Shown here: positions 9,001-16,700 of the stretch, piece after piece
How the letters are laid out: each line of letters begins with the position of its first letter
How positions within the stretch are numbered: position 1 is the stretch's first letter
Assembly: GCF_014204625.1 (NCBI RefSeq)
Contig: NZ_JACHLU010000001.1
Span: forward strand, 124,001-188,000
Origin: Gillisella vitis
GTDB lineage: Bacteria; Pseudomonadota; Alphaproteobacteria; Rhizobiales; Rhizobiaceae
Direction: 5' to 3'
DNA length: 64,000 nucleotides
Notes under the pieces: generated by a model
What the model was told of the DNA's origin: nothing
Database searches by the model: none
What the model saw: the letters and a program-made list of their open reading frames with translations, nothing else
Translations under genes and position numbers: made by a program

Positions 9001-12000
9001 TGACCGGGCGCCGCCAACCCACAGTGCAGGACAAGGCACGGCTTAAGTCTCTGGAAGAGCGGGGCGCTCGCGTGTTGTGGGTCACGGCCGATGTCAGCCG
9101 TCTTGAGGATACGCGCCACCTGATTGCTGAAGCCTGCCGCACCTTTGGCACCATCCACGGCATAATTCATGCCGCAGGTGTGCTGCGCGATGGGTTGATC
9201 CTGCATAAAACGGCGGAAGACATGGCAGCCGTGCTTGCGCCCAAGATCACCGGGACGCTCAATCTCGATGCCTGCACGGCCCATCTGCCGCTGGAACATC
9301 TTATTCTCTTTTCATCATCGGCGGCGGTGCTCGGCAACCTTGGCCAGAGCGATTATGCCTATGGCAATGCATTTCTGGATGCTTTTGCCGTACAGCGCGA
9401 CGTTGCGAGACAAAAACATCAGCGCCATGGTGCCACGATCAGCATCAACTGGCCACTCTGGGACAAGGGCGGTATGCGCGGCGATGCCGCCGCTGTTGCA
9501 AAACTGACCTCTGAGACAGGTCTGGTGCCGCTGAGCACGTCACATGGTGTCCGGGCATTGCTCATCGCCATGAGCGCGGGTGAGGCGAGACCTCTTGTGC
9601 TTGAGGGAAATGCAGAAAATTTGATCCGGGCCTTCGATCTGGTTGCATCCTCCAAGCCAATTGCCCCGGTGGCGACCCCGGCCATCATCCATGTCTCTTC
9701 CGAGGGCCAGGCCAAAACAGCAGAACCCATCAACACAGATGAGCCATTGGCCATTGTCGGCGTCAGCGGGCGTTATCCCAAGGCTGACACGCTCGATGAA
9801 TTCTGGCGCAATCTGCGCGACGGGCGCGATTGCATTGATGAGGCACCAGTTGGCCGTTTCGATCTGCGGGACTATTTCAATGCGAACGGTCCGCAGCCCG
9901 GCAAGACCTATAGCAAATGGGGCGGCTTTCTGGATCAGGTTGATGGCTTTGATCCGCTGATGTTCAATATCAGCCCGGCGGAAGCCGAGATGATGGACCC
10001 GCAGGAACGGCTGTTTCTCGAAGCCTGCTGGGAGGTGCTGGAAGATGCAGGCTATGGTCTCGAGTCCATGCGCCGCGAAAAGACTGGTGTCTTCGTCGGG
10101 TCAATGTGGAGCCATTATTCCTGGCTTGGCATCGAGGAGGGCATGAAGGGAAATCCGGTTTATCCGTGGGGCCTGTCGTCCTCCATCGCCAATCGGGCTT
10201 CCTATTTCTTCGATTTCCATGGGCCGAGCTTTGCGCTGGATACGATGTGTTCCTCGTCGCTGACGGCCATTCATCTTGCCTGCGAAAGCATTCGGCGCGG
10301 CGAGTGCAATCAGGCGATTGCCGGCGGCGTGAACCTGATGCTGCACCCGGCCAAATATGTCATCCTCAGCCAGATGCGGATGATGTCCACCGATGGCCGC
10401 TGCCGCGCCTTTGGCGAGGGCGGTGATGGCTATGTGCCGGGTGAAGGTGTTGGTGCCATCCTGATCAAGCCGCTGTCACGAGCGCTTGAGCAGGGCGATC
10501 ATATCCACGCGCTCATTCGCGCCAGCGCCATCAATCACGGTGGACGCGCCTCCGGCTTTACCGTTCCAAATGTCGAGGCCCAGAGCGAGGTGATCAGGAC
10601 GGCCCTTGCGCGGGCAGGGGTTGAGCCTGCCAGCATTAGCTATATCGAGGCCCATGGCACGGGCACGTCGCTGGGTGATCCCATCGAGATTGTCGGATTG
10701 ACGCAAAGCTATGGCGTCAAGGACGGCCGCCGCATCGCCATCGGCTCGGTCAAGTCAAATGTCGGCCATCTGGAAGCGGCAGCGGGCATTGCCGCCGTCA
10801 CCAAGGTTGTCTTGCAAATGAAACATCGGCAATTGGTGCCTTCGCTCCATGCCGATCACCTCAACCCCAATATCGACTTTGCCCGCTCACCCATCAAGGT
10901 TCAGCGCAGCCTTGAGACCTGGGCAGGCGAAGCGCAAACGAGCGAGGCAGCGCCACTGCGGGCGGGTGTCAGCTCGTTCGGTGCTGGCGGGGCCAATGCC
11001 CATATCATTCTGGAATCCTTTACGCCCGCAGCGCTTTCAGAAGGGCCGGAGCGGTCAGAACTGATTGTTCTGTCCGCACGCACGCCGGAGGCTTTGCGGG
11101 CCAGTGCTGAACGCCTCGCAGACGCGCTGGCCTTTCCCATCCAAATGGAAGCCGTTTCCTCTTCTGGTATCAAGGAAAAGCTGAAGAGCCTGATCTGTGC
11201 CCTCACAGGTCTATCCGAGATGGAGGAAGACGAGCCGCTGGGTGATTACGGCATCGGCATCATCGGCTGGAGTCAATTGGCAGATGATATTGCGGCTGCA
11301 TTTAATCTGAATCTTCCGGCATCAACCCTTGCAGCCGCTGCAACAGTAAACGCCATTGCCGCGATGATTGCCAGCGAAAGCGCCGAAGGGGCGAAAACAT
11401 CTTCTTCTCTGCCGCTCGGTGCTGTTGCCTATACGCTTCAGGTCGGGCGTACAGCACTGGCTGATCGTTTGGCCTTTGTTGCCCGGAATGTGCCGGAGGC
11501 TGTGGCCAAGCTACGGGCTTTTGCCGGTGGTGAAAACCCGGCTGATCTGTTGACGGGACGTGTGCAGACAGGCGCATTGCCTTCTTCTTCTCCCACATCC
11601 TTGGGTGACAATCATCCCGACTGGCAGGCCATTGCGACATCCTGGATTGCGGGCGCGCCGATTGACTGGGCACCGTTGCATGGCCCGAACTCGCGCCGCC
11701 GGGTGCCGTTGCCAACCTATCCGTTCCAGCGCAAGCGCTACTGGCTGCCATCGGCCGCGCCGCGTGCGCAACAACCGCTGGCCAAGGCAGCGCTTGATCC
11801 GTCCATCGGCTTTTTCGCTCCAGTCTGGAAGCCTGCGCCCTTGCCTGTTGCTGCTCCCGGTGTGCCCAACGCGCCGCAGATTGTTCTGGTACTGTGCCGC
11901 GATGTTGCAGCGCTGCGTGGCTTTATCCAAAGCCTGTCTCTGAGAGAAAGAAACGCCATTATCATCGGCGTTACCTCTGGCCGAGCTGCGGAAAAGCGTG

Positions 12001-13751
12001 GGGAGCGACTCTATGCCGCCCGCTGGAGTGAAGGCGAGGATTGGAGTCAGATCTTCGCATGGCTCTCTCAAGATCATGGCCTGCCCAATGCCGTTTTCAT
12101 TCTGCGCACGCCGCAGGCGCAGGATACCAGCCTGCCCTTGGACGAGGCCGTGCAACAGGATGCGCAGTTCTGCTTTGCATTTGAGCGGGAGCTGATGCTG
12201 GCAACCCTTGGGCGAACGCTGGAAGGCTATTACCTCTGCCCGGCGCAAGGTAACGATATTGAGCCGCGCGATCTCGCCGTGCTGGCTGCGCTGAAATCCA
12301 TTGGCTGGGAAAGCCCGGATCACCGTTCTCGGCTGATTGCGCTCAAGACCACAGATTTTGATGCTGGCATCTGGGCCAATTGTGCCGTGAACGAATGGCG
12401 CGTGGGTGAGGGTGGCCCTGATGAAGTTCTCTATCAAAATGGTCAACGACTTGCACGCGGTCTGGAGCGTGACCAGTCGGCCTCTCATTCCACCGTCTCC
12501 TTCCGCCGTGGCGGTGCCTATCTGATCACGGGCGGCATGGGCGAAATCGGCCAGCGTCTGGCTGAAAAACTGGTGAAAGAGTTTTCGGCCTCGGTTTATC
12601 TCACAGGTCGAACACCGATGGATGCTGGCCGTGCGGCAAAGCTCAAGGCTATGACCGATGGTGCCGCTGGCCGCGTTTCTTATCATGCCGTCGATATTTG
12701 CGATGAACCGGCCTTGCGGGCTTTGGTGCAGCAGATCGCTGCTAAAACGGGCGGGTTGAACGGCGTTCTGCATCTGGCGCGGGCCGTGGAAGACGGGCTG
12801 GTGCTTCAGAAAAAGCCGGAATCTGTCGAAAAAGTGCTGGCGGCCAAGGTCAGGGGCAGCCTCGTGCTGGATCGGGCAACAGCAGACCAACCGCTTGATC
12901 TGTTTGTGATGTTCTCCTCCATGGCAGGCATGTTTGGCCTGCGTGGATCGGCTGATTATGCCTTTGCCTGTGGTTTTCAGAATGGTTTTGCGGCCTCGCG
13001 TAGCGCAGATGTCGCAGCAGGCCGTCGCTCAGGCATCAGCCGGGCGCTCTGCTGGTCGCAATGGGAATATGACCCCTATTCAAATGCGGGGCGCGATGCG
13101 CAATTTGAGGCCGTCGGCTTCCGGCTGATTGATATGGCCGCAGGCTTCGAAGCGCTGCAAACAAGCCTTGCGGTGCCCCATGCGGCATTGGCTGTGGTGC
13201 GCGGCGATCCGGCGCAATTGGACAGTCTCGCAGGGGGTGACGCACTTCGTCGGCTGTTTGCGCCGCCGTCCACTGGGGTGCCAAAACCCAAGGATGTTGC
13301 TGTTGATGCGCCTTTGCTCAAAAAGAGCGCGGGCGCGCTGGCAAGCCGGATTGCCAGCCTCTCTGATGCGGATTTGCTGGCACTGCTGAACCAGCTTGGT
13401 ATTTCCACACCCACACTCGTTGATAGGGTCGCCGCACCCACTCTTGCGCATGGTCTGCGTGATCTCGCTCCGCAACCTGTAGCCAAGCCTGTAGCCAAGC
13501 GCGAGAGCGTGGAGGCCACGCTGCGACGGATCATGACCGAAGTGTTGAAGCTGGACGACACCGCCATCGATCTCAATCGCCCGCTTCAGGACTATGGCGT
13601 GGATTCGGTGACGGCGGTGCAGATGGCCGTGAAGCTTGAAAAAGCCCTGAAAACTGACGTGCCAGCCAAACTGCTGGCCGCCCACGCGACAGCCGAAGAC
13701 GCGGTGCGCGAGATCGAAAAACAATCCTCCCTCGTGGATATGGTGAGCTGA
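1842..13751 (+). CDS. trans-AT polyketide synthase A: LnmK-like loader plus modules 1-3
   Basis: This 3,969-residue cytosolic megasynthase starts and first extends the chain. Domain order: LnmK-like acyltransferase/decarboxylase (1-315), ACP1 (Ser374), KS1 (447-873, Cys609), KS linker with a carrier-like insert, ACP2 (Ser1189), KS2 (1251-1670, Cys1416), hot-dog domain (about 1720-1992), ACP3 (Ser2065), KR1 (about 2120-2607), KS3 (2634-3060, Cys2803), linker with a second insert, KR2 (3325-3797) and ACP4 (Ser3922). All three KS domains keep Cys-His-His. No AT domain follows any KS, the hallmark of trans-AT systems. ATG 1842 is supported by GGAG at 1832-1835. The stop at 13749-13751 is 1 nt before the next start, so translation is probably coupled. 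The domain calls are firm; the starter identity and the role of the hot-dog domain are inference. Confidence 0.97.
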   Translation: MAMEEKDVLMPQIYRAVDVHLPQMAFSGLSETWLMKELGDLHWSLLASATQVPSDEVLDRYGRRLLTSFVRVRYESTVPLQAYGENQHLTFHASMNRFGRTMLFSDVFMSGESGELRASLMSMFSARVAGKRNVLANSQPKGALLDVIPALKTMPPLAADYQRLGNASQGQEEGLPLLLGEEAFEATSDVIFSTEYEIKPHDDLNGLNLVYFAAYPKIHDSCELTFFREIQRHFGLEEDWFSVTSVMARDVFYFGNCDVDDVIIFTLSQCQFIEGRRIQLQSRFTRKSDGKDIALIQTVKQLGEAGEGYGRLWEEGLPTVQGQEQQPAPLMAKAGSDWAADLEAMLVSELAQVLKQDASRIARDASFKTLGINSMAVAEFAGRFEAVAGLPIEPGWLYSDLSIRTLATQLATDHAAEAPAAPMLAVAKPAAASSQFQRSVPETDNQDIAVIGLSLRLPGADDPEEFWRNLADGRDLVGAPPQDRKDLWGNEQNAARFEGGFLDGIQYFDPLFFRISPREAERMDPQQRILLEEAWKAVENAGYRASSLRGSDTGVFVGISNGDYDELLLRHGAASEFQGVAGSAFSIAANRISYLMDFRGPSLAIDTACSSSLVAVHQAVRALRSGECGLALAGGVNINCTSRRFQAFAGAGMLSPDWRCKTFDKRANGYVRGEGGAFVLLKPLAKALADGDHVHGIILGSAINHGGTVNTLTTPNPDAQARLIDAAWPKDRVDPDSIGYFEAHGTGTPLGDPIEITGIKTAFEGFYRHWAKKPAPEPHCGVGSVKSNIGHLESAAGIAGLIKVLLSFQHRTIPSTVHFHDLNPHIHLKGSPLYLVAQKRAWEEQTSSTGERLPLRAGVSSFGSGGVNAHVALQAAIPPRLPVTEPQPAIMTLSAASTSQLKRYAQRLVRYLDLIQAPSQNGPRSPNDLPEKITRIIAEITCNDTATLNSACPIADLGLSALEHSHLPSLIAGELGVDARVIEIAENMSILTLAEHLAKHVPDRAMPVETDRPPRLEDLAYTLQTGREAMQYRLAFVADTVMSVRTTLQSYAEGRPVAALYQGEASQSPTDDGALKAALAKRDLSVVARLWAEGQDVDWTALHQGPRLRVPLPTYPFAREFCWIAPPAEAAPIVQSDSVASHQTMGAPPLGHDRRALMADLRMVFEEELGLKPGQMQDDQPFERYGVDSLLLSVITGRLEAVLGTKLDPTIFLENPTLSALASHMLARLPLPAATQVDMICEPATRSKGRGDIAVVGMACRFPGASNIAEFWDNLARGVSSIREVPANRWDSQALYAPTPVPGKTNSKWGGFLDGVEDFDPAYFGIHERDAAEVDPLIRLALEVGVEAVCDAGYRRDELDGRRVGVFMGARVLNYADRIETPSKSSIVNILQNFIAANLAQFYNLRGPNMVVDTACSSSLTSIHLACKSLLHGDADMALAGGVDYLLDEFLYVMLSEARALSPDGACHTFDEKANGFVPGEGCGIVVLKRLEDAVADGDRVLAVIEGSAINNDGRTMGITTPNPAAQKDVVREALAAAGADPGSLSYIEAHGTGTMIGDPIEIRALSAAMGDTSGETGFCAVGSVKSNIGHALSAAGVAGVIKVVLALQNRQIPPTVYCEHPNPRIGFDQSPFYPNRRLQEWQPRQGVRRAGISSFGFGGSNAHVVLRGAEQIGTRQPLDAPQYARKRHWLMPRSRSAPMPKQNPMAAILPLTIDAQSSNTLWVARTQLTFDCPLIANHLVHDVRVLPGVALIELVHRSLKLWGVDPSRTILSHILFEEPVAVAPGRSRDIEISIDPTSQPFKVSVRNRDAADGPWRHNFGCTLNLNEPLLAQNLDLESLRAKALRVVDLDTAYAATRSVSIRHTGFMKSAGRIFELADGALAELELDVSAQAHIADFDAHPAHLDTSTVVPFFRQSGLTDGQSGQMRPFIPIYVDRFRLSAPLPKQVYVRVISGAGRNQESDVLHSSIQICDAEGRVLCEMTGLALKRIRAADDIGRLVAAPAAKPAVIAPTLVADPPRSSAAQTTDLRHAVEQDLRHMFAPLIEQPPEAIAADQGFYELGLDSVALLTIARQLEERLGERIYPTLLFEYSTLTSLSAHLSTHFAGKWHTATEQVPEVPSIDGSHDLIMARCGWREAQAEFLAPAEQDGLTLVITDDPALFERVHRLALRNHSRLVQIEPATGFVEKNSHAFSVHPHNADDFRKVFARLRNQGGRVARILYLASRREQPDSPTTHRLHAMTTLVQAMMHERWPYSVRVVYGYHQDESPASLLDAAMEGLLKTLHLETDRIDLRLVASAAGDTATPHQPVWVEQVWRELFVQGTVPVVHYANGQRFERAFFLTDHGKDALPANPGVDKTWLITGGLGGLGLIFAEHLATIPGARLVLTGRRQPTVQDKARLKSLEERGARVLWVTADVSRLEDTRHLIAEACRTFGTIHGIIHAAGVLRDGLILHKTAEDMAAVLAPKITGTLNLDACTAHLPLEHLILFSSSAAVLGNLGQSDYAYGNAFLDAFAVQRDVARQKHQRHGATISINWPLWDKGGMRGDAAAVAKLTSETGLVPLSTSHGVRALLIAMSAGEARPLVLEGNAENLIRAFDLVASSKPIAPVATPAIIHVSSEGQAKTAEPINTDEPLAIVGVSGRYPKADTLDEFWRNLRDGRDCIDEAPVGRFDLRDYFNANGPQPGKTYSKWGGFLDQVDGFDPLMFNISPAEAEMMDPQERLFLEACWEVLEDAGYGLESMRREKTGVFVGSMWSHYSWLGIEEGMKGNPVYPWGLSSSIANRASYFFDFHGPSFALDTMCSSSLTAIHLACESIRRGECNQAIAGGVNLMLHPAKYVILSQMRMMSTDGRCRAFGEGGDGYVPGEGVGAILIKPLSRALEQGDHIHALIRASAINHGGRASGFTVPNVEAQSEVIRTALARAGVEPASISYIEAHGTGTSLGDPIEIVGLTQSYGVKDGRRIAIGSVKSNVGHLEAAAGIAAVTKVVLQMKHRQLVPSLHADHLNPNIDFARSPIKVQRSLETWAGEAQTSEAAPLRAGVSSFGAGGANAHIILESFTPAALSEGPERSELIVLSARTPEALRASAERLADALAFPIQMEAVSSSGIKEKLKSLICALTGLSEMEEDEPLGDYGIGIIGWSQLADDIAAAFNLNLPASTLAAAATVNAIAAMIASESAEGAKTSSSLPLGAVAYTLQVGRTALADRLAFVARNVPEAVAKLRAFAGGENPADLLTGRVQTGALPSSSPTSLGDNHPDWQAIATSWIAGAPIDWAPLHGPNSRRRVPLPTYPFQRKRYWLPSAAPRAQQPLAKAALDPSIGFFAPVWKPAPLPVAAPGVPNAPQIVLVLCRDVAALRGFIQSLSLRERNAIIIGVTSGRAAEKRGERLYAARWSEGEDWSQIFAWLSQDHGLPNAVFILRTPQAQDTSLPLDEAVQQDAQFCFAFERELMLATLGRTLEGYYLCPAQGNDIEPRDLAVLAALKSIGWESPDHRSRLIALKTTDFDAGIWANCAVNEWRVGEGGPDEVLYQNGQRLARGLERDQSASHSTVSFRRGGAYLITGGMGEIGQRLAEKLVKEFSASVYLTGRTPMDAGRAAKLKAMTDGAAGRVSYHAVDICDEPALRALVQQIAAKTGGLNGVLHLARAVEDGLVLQKKPESVEKVLAAKVRGSLVLDRATADQPLDLFVMFSSMAGMFGLRGSADYAFACGFQNGFAASRSADVAAGRRSGISRALCWSQWEYDPYSNAGRDAQFEAVGFRLIDMAAGFEALQTSLAVPHAALAVVRGDPAQLDSLAGGDALRRLFAPPSTGVPKPKDVAVDAPLLKKSAGALASRIASLSDADLLALLNQLGISTPTLVDRVAAPTLAHGLRDLAPQPVAKPVAKRESVEATLRRIMTEVLKLDDTAIDLNRPLQDYGVDSVTAVQMAVKLEKALKTDVPAKLLAAHATAEDAVREIEKQSSLVDMVS
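3175..5535 (+). other. Module 1: KS1-linker(with carrier-like insert)-ACP2
   Basis: KS1 has DTACSSSL (Cys609), EAHGTGT and KSNIGHLESAAG, so it should condense. The KS linker ends with LPTYPFAREF near 5210. It is interrupted at about 929-1001 by an ACP-like fold in which the DS of the carrier motif is replaced by SA (Ala961). The true ACP2 has YGVDSL (Ser1189). There is no KR or DH, so the unit should leave a beta-keto group unless a later or trans enzyme acts. Confidence 0.85.
5590..9660 (+). other. Module 2: KS2-hotdog (DH or branching domain)-ACP3-KR1
   Basis: KS2 is intact (Cys1416, EAHGTGT, SNIGHALSAAG), but the usual KS linker of about 150 residues is absent: only a YARKRHW-like remnant joins it to a double hot-dog domain. 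That domain keeps the DH His (His1739, in NHLVHDVRVLPG with Gly replaced by Asp) and the Asp (Asp1906, in HPAHLDTSTV). The order KS-hotdog-ACP-KR is the known KS-DH-ACP-KR arrangement; a KS-B-type branching domain is the alternative. ACP3 is LGLDSV (Ser2065). KR1 has GGLGGLG, the SYN residues and an Asp in VLRDG, suggesting a B-type (D-configured) alcohol. Confidence 0.75.
9740..13750 (+). other. Module 3: KS3-linker(with carrier-like insert)-KR2-ACP4
   Basis: KS3 has DTMCSSSL (Cys2803) with both His motifs. The linker holds a second carrier-like insert (about 3110-3178) whose motif reads DYGIGIIGW, with Ile3140 in place of the serine. KR2 has GGMGEIG and catalytic Tyr3706, but the usual Asn is Cys3710 and the HAAG segment is HLAR, so its activity is uncertain. 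ACP4 is YGVDSV (Ser3922). If KR2 works, a beta-hydroxyl would pass to KS4/DH1 on the next protein. Confidence 0.82.
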
Positions 13752-13752
13752 G

Positions 13753-16700
13753 ATGACCGAACAGAAACCGCTTGTTGGATCGACATCACGCCAGGCGCTG
13801 GAAGAGCAATTGCTTCAGCTTCTCACCACGCACCCGCACTTGATGGCCAAGCTGGATACGCTGCTGCCCCCGCCAGTCTCAGACCAGACAGTGAAAGAGG
13901 CTGAGGTTGCGTTTGATGAGCATCCGGGTCTTGCGATGCCTGCAAAAAACACGCAGTTCAGTTTCATTATTTTCTCGGATTCGGATGCGGCCAATGCTCC
14001 GGCTGAATATGATTTTTTGCAGGACATTGCCCAATTTGGTGATCAAAATGGCTTTGAAGCCATCTGGATGCCTGAGCGCCATTTCTATCAATTCGGGGGT
14101 ATTTTTCCCAATCCGGCCACTCTCTGCGCCAATCTCGCCAGCATCACCACCAACATCCGCCTGCGTGCCGGATCGGTGATCCTGCCGCTCGATCATCCCA
14201 TCCGCATTGTTGAGGAATGGGCAACGGTCGATGCCTTGTCGGGCGGGCGGGTGGATGTGGCTTTTGCCTCGGGCTGGAATCCGAATGATTTCGTGCTGGC
14301 CCCGGAAAACTATGAAAACCGCCGCGCAATCTGGCTTGAGCGGATCAGCGACGTGCAGCGGCTGTGGCAGGGCCAATCAGTAACACTGCCCAATGGCAAT
14401 GGCGAAGCGGCAAGCGTGCAGATTTTTCCGCGCCCCGTGCAGGCGCAATTGCCCATCTGGCTTGCGGCCACCAAGCAGGATGAGACCTTTATCGAGGCCG
14501 GGCGGCAAGGCTTGAATGTGCTGACCATGTTGCAGGGCATTACGCTGGAGGAGCTTGGCCGCAAGATTGCCCTCTACCGTGGTGCTCGGCAACAGGCTGG
14601 CCTTGACCCCGAAACAGGTACCGTGTCGCTGATGCTGCACACCATGGTGCATCCCGATGCAGCCTTTGTGCGCGATGCCGTGAAGGAGCCGTTCAGCCAA
14701 TATATTCGCTCTGCCTTTCTGGGCCATTTGACATTGATGGGCCGCAACAAAGAGATTTCTGAGAGCGAGATCGAGCGGATTGTTGACTATTCTTTCGACC
14801 GCTACAGCAGCACCGGCGCGCTTTTTGGCCCTGTCGAGCAATGCCGCAAAACCGTGGAAGCGGCGATGGCCGCTGGCGTCAACGAAATTGCCTGCCTTGT
14901 GGACTTCGGCGTGGACAAGCAGATCGTTCGGGATTGCCTTGAGCATCTGGTGGAGTTGAAAAACCATTTTTCGCCCTCATCCGTTTCCGCGCCTGCCAAG
15001 GCGCTGATCCGGCCTGCGGCTGCAAAGAAGAACACCAATGATGAGCCGCTGGCCGTCATCGGCATGAGCGGGCGCTTTCCCGGTGCGCCGACCCTTGAGA
15101 CGTTCTGGCAAAACCTGCGAGACGGGCGCGAATGCCTGACCGACCTTGCCAGCTCGGATCGCGTGCCATTTGCGCCGGTGCCGCGTGCCGGATTGCTGGA
15201 CGATGCTGCCCGTTTTGATGCCCGTCTGTTTCAGATTTCGCCGCTGGAAGCTGCCAGCATGGACCCGCATCAGCGGCAATTGCTGGAAGTGGTCTGGGAA
15301 AGCATCGAACATGCCGGGTATCGGCCAGACGCATTCGCCGGCTCGCGCACCGGCGTGTTCATGGCCATGTACAACATGGATTTTGCCACTTCGGGCACGG
15401 GCGGCAAGGACAATGCCGATCCGTTTTTTGCCACCAGCCGCACGCATTTCGCGGTGCCAAATCGCATTTCCTACTGGCTGGATCTGCATGGCCCAAGCGA
15501 AGTGATCAACACCGCCTGCTCCAGCGCTTTGGTGGCCATCAATCGAGCCATCCGCGCTATCCGGCAGGGGGAATGCGAGCAGGCGATTGTTGGCGGCGTC
15601 AGCCTTTTGCTGTCGCCCGATCGAATGATGTCGTTGCAGGCGCTGGGCGTGCTGTCACCAGAGGGGCGTTGCCGTCCGTTTGAGCGCGATACCACCGGGC
15701 AGGTCATCGGTGAAGGTGTGGGTGCGGTCATCCTCAAGCCGCTGGATCGTGCCCTTCGGGATGGTGATACAATCCACGGCGTGATCAAAGGGGCTGCGGT
15801 CAACCACCACGGCGCACGCTCTGGCTCACTGACCATGCCAGACGCCCGCGCCCAGATCGAGGTGATCCGGGCGGCGTGTCAGGATGCAGGCATTTCCCCG
15901 AATGAGCTGGATTATATCGAGGCCCATGGGGCGGGTGGGATTGGCGACACCGTAGAATTTTCCGCCTTTGGCAAGCTGGCCGAAAACAGCGCCGTTGCAC
16001 TGCCCATCGGCACAGTAAAGCCGAATATCGGCTTTCTGGAAGCGGCGGGCGGCATGTCGCAGCTGCTCAAAGTGCTGTTGATGATGCGCCACAAACAGCT
16101 TGCACCCACCATCAACCACGCCAATCTGCCAGAGGCGCTGGATCAGCCGGACCCGGTGCTGAACGTGGTCACAGCGATGCGGCAATGGACACCCCGTGCG
16201 GGCAATGTCAGCCATGCACCGCTCAGAGCCGGGATTAACGCCTACGGCCTGACCGGCACAAATGCCCATGTGATTGTCGAGAGCTATCATGATGACCGGG
16301 AGCAGACCGCAGAGAGCGGCGCGCATCTCTTTGTTTTCTCGGCCAGCGACAAAGACAGCCTGCGGGCGCTGTTGTTGCGGATGGAAGCTGCCTTGCGTGA
16401 TGAGACGGCAGCACAGGGCGATATTGCTTATACGCTGATGCTTGGGCGTGTGCCGATGGCGCACCGCTTTGCCGCTGTTGCAGCGTCGATTGCAGAACTG
16501 CGCTCGATGCTGACGGCCTATCTCTCGGGTTCCGGGCTGGTGCCGGGGGCCTATGCCAACAATCCCGGTGATGCGGCGCTTGTGCTTGATAACGCCCCTG
16601 AGATGACCGATGGCCTGATGGCTTCCGGCAATCTCGACCGTTTGGCAGCTCTCTGGGTCAGGGGTATTCAGCCGGATTGGCAAAAGCTCTATGCTGGAAA

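Noticed and set aside
8100..9299. 399-aa antisense open frame
   Set aside because: It lies opposite the conserved KR1 and flanking coding region, has no recognisable family or ribosome-binding site, and its composition fits a shadow of the + strand gene.
11511..12890. 459-aa antisense open frame
   Set aside because: It is opposite the KS3 linker and KR2; the low-complexity, His/Arg/Gln-rich product and lack of motifs indicate a shadow frame.
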